Shown here: positions 26,882-35,707 of the stretch, in pieces
Position numbering within the stretch: the first letter of the stretch is position 1
How the letters are laid out: each line of letters begins with the position of its first letter
Assembly: GCF_013394305.1 (NCBI RefSeq)
Contig: NZ_AP019810.1
Location: 744,001 to 808,000 of the forward strand
Length of the DNA stretch: 64,000 nucleotides
Source: Enterococcus mundtii
GTDB taxonomy: Bacteria > Bacillota > Bacilli > Lactobacillales > Enterococcaceae
Direction: 5' to 3'
Notes under the pieces: generated by a model
What the model saw: the letters and a program-made list of their open reading frames with translations, nothing else
What the model was told of the DNA's origin: nothing
Databases searched by the model: none
Program-made: the position numbers and the translations under genes

Positions 26882-27671
26882 AAATATGTCCGCCCTTCGC
26901 TCTCTAACCATATTTTAATTTACATACAAATTATCTCATAAAAAATTTGATAAATGAACTTTTTTTACTATCTAATCAGCACCTATAATTAGAGAACTCT
27001 AATTATATTATAACTAAATGTTTTTTTATTTATGATATGAAAGTTCATGTTTACTTCATGAAACTTCTTGTTATTACTTTTTTACCAATAAGGAAACACA
27101 AGATATTAAAACATTGTTATGCAAAAAAAATCTTTTTTATTTTCCACTAAAATAAAAGTATGTCCCTCTCTGAATCGAGAGAACTTTCAATATCTTCTTA
27201 ACGGCTTCCAGTTTAATTACTAATTTGTCGATCTCTTACTTCGTTTCATAGAATGATAATTATAATGTTTCCTAAAAATAGAAAAAACAACCGCCAACTT
27301 GCACATTGTAAATTTTACTCCTCATAAAATGATAAGTTTAATCATTGTTAATTCAGGCAATCAAAAGCGAAGGTGTCCGATAACCACCATGAATGATGAT
27401 TCGATCAATCATAAAACAAATATTTTTTTTGTTATTTTATTTTGATAGTATTTTCGGATCTTTTAACTGACAAAAATAAGAAAAAAAGAAAAACAACCAG
27501 AAAATACACGGATGTATTTTCTGATTGCTTTCTTTTTCTTAGCAATTGATTTACGCAGATACAGATAAACAACTAACTATTTTTTAGATATTCAAAATAT
27601 GAGCCCATTGAAAAGGACGTAATCGCTTAAATTGATAGTGTCATTTTTCTAACTCTAAGTAACTGACCTTT
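26882..27671. other. AT-rich intergenic region without genes
   Basis: About 790 bp upstream of the broken adhesin. The only clear structure is CAGAAAATACA (27498-27508) CGGA TGTATTTTCTG (27513-27523), a tetraloop hairpin flanked by A- and T-rich runs that could terminate in either direction, with no intact gene beside it. I see no convincing ORF or RNA gene. Confidence 0.6.
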
Positions 27672-27776
27672 TTGTCTTGATATGAAACAATCCAAACAAT
27701 GATAGCTTTCGGTATGTTTACCGTTGCTTTAGTTGGTTTGGGTGTTACGATGCTGAAAAATGACAAAGAGAAGTAA
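27672..27776 (+). pseudogene. Decayed holin-like type I toxin (copy 1)
   Basis: The frame TTG TCT TGA TAT GAA ACA reads like the intact copy at 28125 but has TGA at codon 3. It continues TMIAFGMFTVALVGLGVTM and the lysine-rich tail KNDKEK. The AAAGGAG RBS of copy 2 is absent. An internal ATG at 27699 could give 25 residues. It is followed by the same convergent terminator and antisense promoter as the intact copy, so it is a degenerate duplicate module. Confidence 0.7.
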
Positions 27777-27887
27777 CCGTCACTTTAGCGAGCCGATGGT
27801 TTACTTCTCTTTGAGTTAACTATTACACTTGCCACTAGTTTTTAGCGGTGCTGTCAAAAGGGAACTGTTGACGCAGTTCCTTTTTTC
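27755..27887 (-). ncRNA. Candidate antitoxin RNA of copy 1
   Basis: Minus-strand promoter TTGAAG (27918-27923), 18-bp spacer, TATAAT (27894-27899) predicts a start near 27887. Transcription runs through the toxin terminator and ends at a hairpin built from AAAGAGAAGTAA (27765-27776) and TTTACTTCTCTTT (about 27800-27812). It overlaps the 3' end of the decayed toxin frame. Confidence 0.6.
27861..27886 (+). terminator. Toxin terminator, copy 1
   Basis: GGAACTG (27861-27867) pairs with CAGTTCC (27874-27880), followed by T6. It is identical to the hairpin of copy 2. Confidence 0.8.
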
Positions 27888-28124
27888 GTTTTTATTATAG
27901 CACAACTCCAGCTTCTTCTTCAATTCTGATTCCTGATTCAGTGTATTTTAAGTGAACATACAAATTTTTCAAAAAAACATCCGTGTTTATCTAAAGTTCA
28001 AGGACTCTATCTAGGGCGATATGCAATACTTTTTGGGACAGTAAAGTTGAATGACGGTGGCGACTTCAAAAAGGTGGTGGTGCTTATGGAGATAAGTACT
28101 GAAATCGAAGAAAGGAGAAGCCTT

Positions 28125-28232
28125 TTGTCTGTTGAAACAGCGTTAGGGCTAATGATCAGTTTCGGTTCATTTACCGCTACTTTGATCTTTGGCATCCTAG
28201 CCTTGACCAACAAAAATGACAAAAAGAAATAG
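28125..28232 (+). CDS. Holin-like type I toxin (copy 2, intact)
   Basis: 35 residues from a TTG start. AAAGGAG lies 7-8 bases upstream of the TTG, and none of the upstream ATGs has such an RBS. The peptide has the layout of the small holin-like toxin family (Hol_Tox): SVETALGLMISFGSF, a single membrane helix, then a charged tail NKNDKKK. Excess peptide would insert in the membrane. It is faced by an antisense RNA promoter and is probably held silent by it. Confidence 0.75.
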   Translation: MSVETALGLMISFGSFTATLIFGILALTNKNDKKK

Positions 28233-28337
28233 CCGTCACTTTTTCCCGGAGACGACTATTTCCAACTTAGAATAAAATTCTGTCACCGGGTTTAGCGGTG
28301 CTGTCAAAAGGGAACTGTTGACGCAGTTCCTTTTTTC
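28215..28337 (-). ncRNA. Candidate antitoxin RNA of copy 2
   Basis: Promoter TTGAAG (28368-28373), 18 bp, TATAAT (28344-28349) on the minus strand. The predicted end is the hairpin GAAATAGCCGTC (28226-28237) with GACGACTATTTC (28251-28262), followed on the minus strand by TTTTTGTCATTTTT. The RNA overlaps the last toxin codons and 3' UTR, as in txpA/ratA and par-type systems. Confidence 0.65.
28311..28336 (+). terminator. Toxin terminator, copy 2
   Basis: GGAACTG (28311-28317) with CAGTTCC (28324-28330), followed by T6. Confidence 0.8.
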
Positions 28338-28448
28338 GTTTTTATTATAGCACAACTTCGGCTTCTTCTTCAATTCTGATTGATATATAAGAAGGATTTA
28401 TGGAGACAACTAATTGGCTGGACCAATAGATTCCGACTTAAAAAATGA

Positions 28449-28727
28449 TTACTCAAAATTTATGACAAGCTTTTTATCCAATCCTTGTGCTAGTTCGATC
28501 ACTAACTCAATACTAGGATTCATTTCACCTGTTTCAACTCGTGAAATGGTTGATTGAGGTTTCCCAATTTTTTGCGCTAATTGTTTTTGTGTTAATCCAG
28601 CACTTTTCCTTAATTCTACTAGTTTTAACGCAACATCTAATTTATCTTCTTCAATTTCCATTAGATGCACAAATTCTTCACTTTTTTCCGCTCTTTTTTT
28701 TATATAATTTTGTACTTGACTCATCAT
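28449..28727 (-). CDS. Type II antitoxin, HigA-like XRE protein
   Basis: About 92 residues. The helix-turn-helix is LRKSAGLTQKQLAQKIGKPQSTISRVETGEMNPSIELVIEL. The N-terminal segment is helical and charged. Two adjacent ATGs (28727 and 28724) are possible; the first overlaps the toxin stop as ATGA, giving translational coupling after the GAGAGGTGG RBS. It neutralises the toxin encoded just upstream and should repress their common promoter at the palindrome 29098-29115. Confidence 0.85.
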   Translation of the reverse strand: MMSQVQNYIKKRAEKSEEFVHLMEIEEDKLDVALKLVELRKSAGLTQKQLAQKIGKPQSTISRVETGEMNPSIELVIELAQGLDKKLVINFE

Positions 28728-29071
28728 ATCCACCTCTCGTTCTTACTTAAAAAATTGTCTCGCAACTTTCTACCTTTTTCTAACTCTCGTCTGGAAAGCT
28801 TATTTGCTTTCTTTCGAAACCCATGAGTAATAAAATATTCATTCCCTTTTCTTTGAAAATATATCCCTCTTAAAGCATTACTACTTATACTTGCTCGCAC
28901 TTCATGTAGATTGCTCTCCAGTTTTTTTACCCACTTTTGCCGCATGGCTGTATGTATATCTGTTTTTTCAATTTTATCAATGATTGATAAAATTTTTGCA
29001 GCCTCCTTGTCACTCAATGAATCAAGGAAACTTTCAAAATCATCGTCCCACTTAAATTTAGGATGATTCAA
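28724..29071 (-). CDS. Type II toxin, RelE/HigB (Gp49-like) family
   Basis: 115 residues from a TTG start with AAGGAAATAAG upstream. The core LESNLHEVRASISSNALRGIYFQRKGNEYFITHGFRKKANKL is the Gp49/HigB signature of ribosome-dependent mRNA interferases; Arg, Tyr and His in this stretch are likely active-site residues. Toxin-first order is typical of higBA. The unit lies next to the type I modules, forming a small toxin-antitoxin island. Confidence 0.85.
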   Translation of the reverse strand: MNHPKFKWDDDFESFLDSLSDKEAAKILSIIDKIEKTDIHTAMRQKWVKKLESNLHEVRASISSNALRGIYFQRKGNEYFITHGFRKKANKLSRRELEKGRKLRDNFLSKNERWI

Positions 29072-29093
29072 CTTATTTCCTTGTAATCATATC

Positions 29094-29115
29094 ATTATAT
29101 AGCGAATTAGCTATA
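29094..29115 (-). promoter_or_regulatory. Promoter -10 and operator of the HigBA-type pair
   Basis: The palindrome TATAGC-GAATTA-GCTATA (29098-29115) overlaps a minus-strand TATAAT box (29094-29099). This is the usual layout for autorepression by the antitoxin. Confidence 0.6.
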
Positions 29116-29265
29116 TTTTTCTACTATTTGTTAAAAACTTTTTTCTTTAGGCAAATCAAAATTGCATGTTTATTTTTCCCTTCTTTTCATGGTTGATTTA
29201 TCCTTTACACAATCAATTACGCTAATTAAAGACTATTATTTTAATCTATATTGCTATCCTTAAAT

Positions 29266-29294
29266 CAAAACAAAAAAAAACGCCTAAAAAGGCG
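29266..29294 (-). terminator. Terminator of the pot operon
   Basis: CGCC-TAAAAA-GGCG (29281-29294) with a long A run before it, giving a minus-strand U tract. Confidence 0.65.
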
Positions 29295-29388
29295 CTTTTG
29301 GTAGAAAATTGGAAAACTGAGCTTTTAGAAGTACGTAAACAAAGGCTTTTGACCCCCGAGTTTTCCCCATTTTTATCGAGTTTTAGCT

Positions 29389-30462
29389 CTATTTTCGATA
29401 CATCTTAAACTCTAAGAATAAATCATTATAGATTCCTAAGTATTCTGAACCGAGATTTTCGTAAACTTCAAGATGCGAAATCGTTTCATCAGATGGATAA
29501 AATTGTTCATCTTCGGAGATTTCCTTTGGTAACAATGCTTTGGCTGCTTTATTTGGTGTAGAGTAGCCGATATATTCTGCATTTTGAGCAGCATTCTCCG
29601 GATCGAGCATGAAGTTGATAAAATCATAGGCGCCTTCTTGGTTTTTGGCTGTTTTTGGCATAACGATGTTATCAAACCAAAGATTTGAGCCTTCTGTTGG
29701 GATCACATAATGTAAATGTTCATTTTCATACATCATATCTGCTGCTTCACCTGAGAAAGTCACAGCTGCTGATGCCTCTTCGTTGATCATATACATTTTG
29801 ATCTCATCTGCAACGATTGCTTTGACATTTGGCGTCATTTTATTCAATTTTTGTGCTGCTTCGTTCAGTTCGGTCATGTCTTTGCTGTTCAAAGAATACC
29901 CTAAACTATTCAAAGATAAGCCCATCACTTCTCTTGCTCCATCAATCAACATCAAGCTGTCTTTTAATTCTGGTTTCCAAAGGTCATCCCAATGCTTGAT
30001 TTCTTCTTCGTCGAACACTTTATCGTTATACACGATACCCAGTGTTCCCCAGAAATAAGGAATCGAATATTTATTATCAGGATCGAAATCCAAATCCAAG
30101 AAGCGATCATCGATATTGTTCAGGCCTTTGATCTTACTATGATCTAAAGGCATGACAAGTTTTTCTTCAATCATTTTTTGGATCATGTATTCACTAGGAA
30201 TAGCAATATCATAATTGGTTCCGCCCTGTTGGATCTTGGTAAACATGGCTTCATTCGAGTCAAATGTTTCGTAATTGACTTTATAACCGGATTCTTGTTC
30301 AAACTTCGTGATCAAACTAGGATCGATGTAGTCTCCCCAGTTATAAATGGTCACGATTTTCGCTCCACTCATTCCGCTCGCTTTTTCTAATTGTCTAACA
30401 CTGACAAGCAATACACCAATGATCAAGATAATACCGATCAGCAAAGATTGTAATTTTTTCAT
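29389..30462 (-). CDS. potD: Spermidine/putrescine ABC transporter, substrate-binding protein
   Basis: 357 residues. The N-terminal hydrophobic segment (about 5-25) lacks a lipobox cysteine, so the protein is probably membrane-anchored rather than a lipoprotein. The mature part shows VTIYNWGDYIDPSLI, YDIAIPSEYMI and LWFDNIVMP, family motifs of polyamine binding. It overlaps potC by 4 bases. It is the last gene of the potABCD operon. Confidence 0.93.
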   Translation of the reverse strand: MKKLQSLLIGIILIIGVLLVSVRQLEKASGMSGAKIVTIYNWGDYIDPSLITKFEQESGYKVNYETFDSNEAMFTKIQQGGTNYDIAIPSEYMIQKMIEEKLVMPLDHSKIKGLNNIDDRFLDLDFDPDNKYSIPYFWGTLGIVYNDKVFDEEEIKHWDDLWKPELKDSLMLIDGAREVMGLSLNSLGYSLNSKDMTELNEAAQKLNKMTPNVKAIVADEIKMYMINEEASAAVTFSGEAADMMYENEHLHYVIPTEGSNLWFDNIVMPKTAKNQEGAYDFINFMLDPENAAQNAEYIGYSTPNKAAKALLPKEISEDEQFYPSDETISHLEVYENLGSEYLGIYNDLFLEFKMYRK

Positions 30463-31289
30463 CGTAAACGAGCCACCTCCTCACGGTTGCGGCGATTTTT
30501 TTTCAATCGTTTTGGTCGGTTTTCTTTACTGATAAAGTAGTAGCCGATCACTAACACCATCGAGAACAGGAAGACAAGTGCGCTCAACGCATTGATCTCT
30601 AAGCTGATTCCTTGTCGTGCTCTTGAATAGATCTCAACGGATAAAGTAGTAAAGCCGTTTCCTGTTACAAAGAAAGTGACCGCAAAATCATCTAAAGAGT
30701 ATGTGAACGCCATGAAATAACCGGCAATGATTCCTGGAGATAAAAACGGTAAAATGATATTTTTTACGACTTGGAAATTATTCGCTCCTAAATCTCTCGC
30801 AGCATCCACCATCGAATCGTTCATTTCTTGCAATTTTGGTAAGACCATTAAAACAACGATAGGGATACTAAAAGCGATATGGGAAAGCAAGACACTCTGA
30901 AAGCCTAACCCAAAGCCGATTAGCGTAAAGAAAATCAAAAAACTCGCACCGATGATCACATCGGGAGAAACAAGTAAAATATTGTTCATGCTCAATAGCG
31001 CCGTTCGTGCTTGACGTTTTTTCGTGTAATAGATCCCCATCGCGCCAAATGTCCCGATGATCGTTGCAATCAAAGCCGATAAGAACGCCAGCATAAATGT
31101 ATTCAATACGATGATGATCAGTCGTGTATCCTCAAATACCGCTTGATAATTCTCCCAAGTAAAGCCGGTAAAGCTGTTCATCGTTCCGCCTTCATTGAAG
31201 GAATAAAAAATCAAATAAAAAATCGGTAAATACAATAATAGAAAGACAACTGTTAGATAGAGATACGACCATTTGAATTTTTTTCTCAT
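30459..31289 (-). CDS. potC: Spermidine/putrescine ABC transporter permease
   Basis: 276 residues, six membrane segments. The cytoplasmic EAA-like loop (DAARDLGANNFQVVKNIILPFLSPGI) contacts the ATPase PotA. The C-terminus is strongly basic. It overlaps potB and potD by 4 bases each, so translation is coupled. Confidence 0.93.
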   Translation of the reverse strand: MRKKFKWSYLYLTVVFLLLYLPIFYLIFYSFNEGGTMNSFTGFTWENYQAVFEDTRLIIIVLNTFMLAFLSALIATIIGTFGAMGIYYTKKRQARTALLSMNNILLVSPDVIIGASFLIFFTLIGFGLGFQSVLLSHIAFSIPIVVLMVLPKLQEMNDSMVDAARDLGANNFQVVKNIILPFLSPGIIAGYFMAFTYSLDDFAVTFFVTGNGFTTLSVEIYSRARQGISLEINALSALVFLFSMVLVIGYYFISKENRPKRLKKNRRNREEVARLR

Positions 31290-32092
31290 GAGCGACCTCC
31301 TTTTTTCTTCTCACCAGTTAGTAACATCACAACGAACATAGCGATGATCAAAATCACGCCGATCGTTGAACCCATGCCCCAATTTTGCGTCACTAAGAAA
31401 TGCTGTTCGATCGCTGTACCTAGCGTGATCACTCGATTTCCACCAATCAAACGTGTCAACATAAAAAGTGATAGTGAAGGAATGAAAACTGCTTGTACCC
31501 CACTTTTCACGCCGTTCAATGACAAAGGAAAAATCACTCGGCGAAATGTTTCAAAATTACTTGCTCCTAGATCTTTACTAGCACTCAATAATGAAGGATT
31601 CATTTCTTCTAAAGCATTAAAAATCGGCATGATCATGAAAGGAATCTCGATATATGTCGCTACGAATAAGAAGCTAAAATCAGTAAATAAAATCTGTTGT
31701 GGGCCAATGCCGACAAACTCGAAAAAGTGGTTGACACTTCCATGGATACTGAAAATCCCGATAAAGGCATATGCCTTCAACAATAAATTGACCCATGTCG
31801 GTAAAATGATCAACATCAACCATAATTGCTTATGTTTCAATTTCGTTAAAAAATAAGCTGTTGGATAGCTAATCAACAATGTGAATAATGTAATCAAGAA
31901 CGCATACCATACCGAATTGATCGTCATGGCGATGTAAGTTCCTGAAGTAAAGTACGCAGCATAATTGCTTAATGTAAACTGACCACTCATATCAAAAAAA
32001 GATTGATAGATGATCATCAAAACAGGCGCAATCACAAATAATCCAAGCCACAAAACATAAGGGATGGAATAGATCCTACGCATTGTTCTCAT
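31286..32092 (-). CDS. potB: Spermidine/putrescine ABC transporter permease
   Basis: 268 residues, six membrane segments, with the EAA-like loop SASKDLGASNFETFRRVIFPLSLNG. It pairs with PotC to form the membrane channel. It starts 11 bases after potA's stop. Confidence 0.93.
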   Translation of the reverse strand: MRTMRRIYSIPYVLWLGLFVIAPVLMIIYQSFFDMSGQFTLSNYAAYFTSGTYIAMTINSVWYAFLITLFTLLISYPTAYFLTKLKHKQLWLMLIILPTWVNLLLKAYAFIGIFSIHGSVNHFFEFVGIGPQQILFTDFSFLFVATYIEIPFMIMPIFNALEEMNPSLLSASKDLGASNFETFRRVIFPLSLNGVKSGVQAVFIPSLSLFMLTRLIGGNRVITLGTAIEQHFLVTQNWGMGSTIGVILIIAMFVVMLLTGEKKKGGRS

Positions 32093-32103
32093 ATTCTCTC
32101 CCC

Positions 32104-33189
32104 CTATTCTTCGTAGCTTTCCAAACGTGCATCGAAGTCTTCTTCTGACTCATTGAAACGCATAACGTGGATGTCTTCTGGTTCAAAGGCTAAGCCGACT
32201 TGACTCCCTTCGCGCGCTTTTTTCGTTGAGTGGACCATCCATTCATTTTGTTGCTCATCATAGCAAATGATCTCATAATGGACACCACGAAATAGCTGAG
32301 TGTCAACTGTCACGACTAATTTCCCTTTATCCGGTGTTGTGATCGTTAAATCCTCTGGACGAAGTACGACTTCAACTGGTTCATTGACGCGCATCCCACC
32401 ATCGACACACTCAAATTGTTTGCCAACAAACTCAACCAAGTTATCTTCAATCATCACGCCATTGACGATATTGCTTTCACCAACAAAATCTGCCACAAAA
32501 TGATTGATTGGTTCATCATAAATATCCACAGGAGTACCACTTTGGACGATTTTCCCTTTGTTCATCACAAAAATCTCATCACTCATTGCTAACGCTTCTT
32601 CTTGATCATGCGTCACAAAAATAAAGGTGATCCCTAAACGTTGTTGTAGTTCGCGCAACTCATATTGCATATCAGTACGTAACTTTAGATCCAAGGCTGA
32701 TAACGGTTCATCCAATAACAAGACTTTCGGCTCATTGACGATAGCTCGCGCGATGGCCACCCGTTGGCGTTGTCCCCCTGACATCTCGCTGATCTCCCGC
32801 GTTTCATATCCAGGTAATTGCACCATACGTAATGCGTCTTTGACTTTTTTTTCGATTTCTGATTTAGGCATTTTTTTGATTTTCAATCCAAATGCAACAT
32901 TATCAAATACATTCATATGAGGAAATAAGGCGTAATCTTGGAAAACCGTATTGACTTGGCGCTTATTTGCCGGTAGATCGTTTAGGCGCTTTCCTTCAAA
33001 ATAAATATCTCCTTCGGTTGCTTCCGTAAATCCTGCAATGATTCGTAAAATCGTTGTTTTCCCACAACCAGAAGGCCCCAACAATGTATAAAATTTCCCT
33101 TGTTCGATCTCAAAACTAACATTCTTCAAAATTGTTTCATCATCATAGCTTTTTACGACCTGATCGAATGATATGATTGGTTTTCCCAC
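32104..33189 (-). CDS. potA: Spermidine/putrescine ABC transporter ATPase
   Basis: 361 residues. Walker [10 protein letters not shown] near residue 38, signature MSGGQRQR, Walker [13 protein letters not shown], the H-loop VTHDQEEA, and a C-terminal TOBE regulatory domain ([12 protein letters not shown]). It energises PotBC. It follows the regulator gene by 17 bases. Confidence 0.95.
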   Translation of the reverse strand: MGKPIISFDQVVKSYDDETILKNVSFEIEQGKFYTLLGPSGCGKTTILRIIAGFTEATEGDIYFEGKRLNDLPANKRQVNTVFQDYALFPHMNVFDNVAFGLKIKKMPKSEIEKKVKDALRMVQLPGYETREISEMSGGQRQRVAIARAIVNEPKVLLLDEPLSALDLKLRTDMQYELRELQQRLGITFIFVTHDQEEALAMSDEIFVMNKGKIVQSGTPVDIYDEPINHFVADFVGESNIVNGVMIEDNLVEFVGKQFECVDGGMRVNEPVEVVLRPEDLTITTPDKGKLVVTVDTQLFRGVHYEIICYDEQQNEWMVHSTKKAREGSQVGLAFEPEDIHVMRFNESEEDFDARLESYEE

Positions 33190-33206
33190 TTTTTCTGCCC
33201 CCTATA

Positions 33207-33749
33207 TTACAAGTATGATTCGGTTGCGACGATCAATACCTTAGTTTGTTTGTTTTGATGATTGCGTAATTGATGATGTGTCGTTGCCTGATAGTACATC
33301 GATTGACCTTTTTTTGCTACATACTCTCGCTCACCCAAGCTTAGCGCGATCTCCCCTTCTAAGACAAAGATAAATGTCTCTGAGAGTGAAGGTTCAAAGG
33401 TTTTATATTCACCAGCTGTATCGAATGTCAATAAAACTGGTTCCATTTCTTTTTCGTTGGAATCTGTCACTAACCATTCCAGTTCATACCCATTTTCCTC
33501 ATCATAATAGACCGTTCGATCTTCTTTCGTATAAACGATTTGAAGGTTAGGTGTTTCTTGATGAAAAAAAGCTTCTGGGGTAACTCCTAATACTTCAAGG
33601 ATTGAGAAAAATGTTTCCATCGATGGCGAACTTAAATCCCGCTCAAGTTGTGAGATATAGCCCTTTGATAAATCTGTCCGCTCCCCTAATTCTTCTTGTG
33701 TCAAGTTTTTTTGGATACGCAGATTTCGTAACTTCTCACCAATTTCCAT
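33207..33749 (-). CDS. XRE-cupin transcriptional regulator of the pot operon
   Basis: 180 residues: N-terminal helix-turn-helix (LRNLRIQKNLTQEELGERTDLSKGYISQLERDLSSP) and a C-terminal cupin (FEPSLSETFIFVLEGEIALSLGEREYVAKKGQSMYY) that would bind a small ligand such as a polyamine. It is first in the operon, and the palindrome at 33782-33802 just after the promoter suggests repression of the whole pot operon. It is PuuR-like in layout. Confidence 0.88.
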   Translation of the reverse strand: MEIGEKLRNLRIQKNLTQEELGERTDLSKGYISQLERDLSSPSMETFFSILEVLGVTPEAFFHQETPNLQIVYTKEDRTVYYDEENGYELEWLVTDSNEKEMEPVLLTFDTAGEYKTFEPSLSETFIFVLEGEIALSLGEREYVAKKGQSMYYQATTHHQLRNHQNKQTKVLIVATESYL

Positions 33750-33781
33750 TTGTCACTGTCCCCCTATGCGAAGTTTTCTAA

Positions 33782-33841
33782 TAGTAAACTCCAAGTTTAC
33801 TACCACCTGTATTAGTATACAAATTTCCGCTGAAAAAACAA
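33782..33841 (-). promoter_or_regulatory. Promoter and operator of the pot operon
   Basis: Minus-strand TTGTTT (33836-33841), 16-bp spacer, TATACT (33814-33819). Downstream, at about +5 to +25, is the perfect palindrome TAGTAAACT-CCA-AGTTTACTA (33782-33802). A repressor bound there would block elongation. Confidence 0.7.
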
Positions 33842-33979
33842 CCCTTTTGCTTGAATTTCCTTTGTACTTTTTCGGTTATCTCGACTTTTTTTTAGAAGAA
33901 ATTAATCAGCAAACTACTAGAAAATGAAACGCTTTATGGTATGATTAAGGAAAATTTCGAAAGGAGTATCTTCTATCTA

Positions 33980-34969
33980 ATGAATACATTCAAACAGTTT
34001 CAAGTAAACAACGAGCCTACTTTTCATACAAGCATCGTTGACAAAGAATTTCCTGAGCTGACTAATAATGAAGTTTGGGTAAAAATCGCTTACTCAGATG
34101 TCAATTATAAAGATGCGTTAGCTTGTAGTGAACATGGCCAAGTGATTCGTCATTATCCAATGACTCCCGGAATTGATTTTTCTGGTGTCGTCATGAAAAG
34201 CTTGGACAAACGATTTCAACCAGGAGATCAAGTTCTAGCAACCGGCTATGGGTTGGGTGTTAGTCAACCTGGTGGCTATAGCGATTACCAGAAAGTAACT
34301 GGAGATTGGCTCATCCCTCTTCCAGAAACGATGAACCTACGTCAGGCAATGGTTTTAGGCACCGCTGGTTTGACTGCTGCACTTTGCGTGAATGCTTTAC
34401 TTACCCAAGGAATGAAAGCAGAGGACAAAGTGATCGTCACTGGTGCCTCTGGCGGAGTTGGTAGTGTGGCAATTGCCATGTTGCATAAAATGGGCTTTCA
34501 GCAAATCACCGCATTTTCTCGTAAAGAAGAAGCAAAGACTTGGCTACAGAAACTAGGGGCGACTCAAGTCGTTCATCCAGAAGCCTTTCTACCAGAAAAA
34601 AATAAACCGTTAGATAAACAACAAGTCGATTATGTGATCGATACTGTTGGGGGCGAACAGCTCACACGATTATTGCCTTTGATTGCTTATGATGGCGCAG
34701 CTGCTCTCTGTGGCAATGCGGGTGGCATCAAATTGACAACAACAGTGTTACCTTTTATTTTACGTAATATCCAGTTGATCGGTATCGATTCAGTCAATGT
34801 CCCACATGAGAAACGCTTGAATATCTGGCAACAACTAGCAGACCTATCTGTAACAGATCATTTAGTCGTCAATGAGATCACCTTAGATCAATTGGAAGAA
34901 ACGACCCAAAAAATCCTTGATGGGACACACCAAGGAAGAACACTTGTCACTGTAGGTGAAACAATATGA
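33980..34969 (+). CDS. YhdH/YhfP-type quinone oxidoreductase
   Basis: 329 residues from MNTFKQFQVNNEP, the family's usual beginning; AAGGAG is about 13 bases upstream, slightly far. MDR-superfamily fold with SGVVMKS near the N-terminus and the NADPH loop VTGASGGVGSVAIAML. E. coli YhdH reduces acryloyl-CoA. The native substrate here is not known. It overlaps coaB by 4 bases, so the two are coupled. Confidence 0.85.
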   Translation: MNTFKQFQVNNEPTFHTSIVDKEFPELTNNEVWVKIAYSDVNYKDALACSEHGQVIRHYPMTPGIDFSGVVMKSLDKRFQPGDQVLATGYGLGVSQPGGYSDYQKVTGDWLIPLPETMNLRQAMVLGTAGLTAALCVNALLTQGMKAEDKVIVTGASGGVGSVAIAMLHKMGFQQITAFSRKEEAKTWLQKLGATQVVHPEAFLPEKNKPLDKQQVDYVIDTVGGEQLTRLLPLIAYDGAAALCGNAGGIKLTTTVLPFILRNIQLIGIDSVNVPHEKRLNIWQQLADLSVTDHLVVNEITLDQLEETTQKILDGTHQGRTLVTVGETI

Positions 34970-35694
34970 AGGTATTGATCACAGCCGGTGGCACAAGCGA
35001 ACGAATCGACCAAGTCCGCTCGATCACAAACCATTCGACTGGACGATTAGGTCAAGCCATCGCAGAAGTCTTTCTGGCTCACGAGACGGTGAGAATCGAC
35101 TACGTGACGACACGTTCTGCTGTAAAGCCTACTGCTTCTGAGCATTTGAAGATCCATCTCATCGAATCTACTCAAGACTTATTGACTACATTAGAACGAT
35201 TGATGCAAGAAAATACCTATGATGCCATTATCCATAGCATGGCAGTTAGTGATTTCACACCGGCTTTCAGTCTTTCTGAACAACAGTTTGCTGAGCGCTT
35301 GAGTAAAGAGGCATTGACCCCTGATTCACTGCCGGCATGGTTTGCAGAAACAGAACGAACCGCTAGTAAAGAAGCCAAGATTTCATCTGATACGGACTAT
35401 CTCTTTTTGACATTGAAGAAAACACCAAAGATTATTCGTTCTTTACGCCAATGGCAACCAAATGCTGTCATCGTTGGTTTTAAATTATTAGTCGATGTCT
35501 CGAAAGAACACTTATTGGAAGTAGCTAAAAATAGCTTGATCACCAATCAAACCGACTATATTTTAGCAAATGACTTGACCCAAGTCAGTGAAACACAACA
35601 TCATGGATACTTATTATCAAAAAATGGAGAGGTCATAGAAGCCGATACCAAGCAAGAGATTGCAAAATGTATCGTCACTGCGATTTTAAAATAA
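34966..35694 (+). CDS. coaB: Phosphopantothenate-cysteine ligase
   Basis: 242 residues. A stand-alone CoaB as in streptococci and enterococci, where CoaB and CoaC are separate proteins. MKVLITAGGTSERIDQVRSITNHSTGRLG is the nucleotide-binding start, and KAKI-like SKEAKISSD and ANDLTQV follow. It joins cysteine to 4'-phosphopantothenate in CoA synthesis. coaC follows after 13 bases. Confidence 0.93.
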   Translation: MKVLITAGGTSERIDQVRSITNHSTGRLGQAIAEVFLAHETVRIDYVTTRSAVKPTASEHLKIHLIESTQDLLTTLERLMQENTYDAIIHSMAVSDFTPAFSLSEQQFAERLSKEALTPDSLPAWFAETERTASKEAKISSDTDYLFLTLKKTPKIIRSLRQWQPNAVIVGFKLLVDVSKEHLLEVAKNSLITNQTDYILANDLTQVSETQHHGYLLSKNGEVIEADTKQEIAKCIVTAILK

Positions 35695-35707
35695 GGAGGA
35701 ATTAACG

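Larger units (their letters stand above)
27840..28381. repeat. Direct repeat of the type I toxin-antitoxin tail
   Basis: About 90 bases beginning TTTAGCGGTGCTGTCAAAAG occur at 27841-27930 and again at 28291-28380, differing at about four positions. They contain the shared terminator and the antisense promoter. This shows duplication of a whole module. Confidence 0.9.
29072..29388. other. Intergenic region between HigB and PotD genes
   Basis: The 317-bp gap holds the HigBA operator at one end and the pot operon terminator at the other. No coding sequence is seen between them. Confidence 0.6.
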
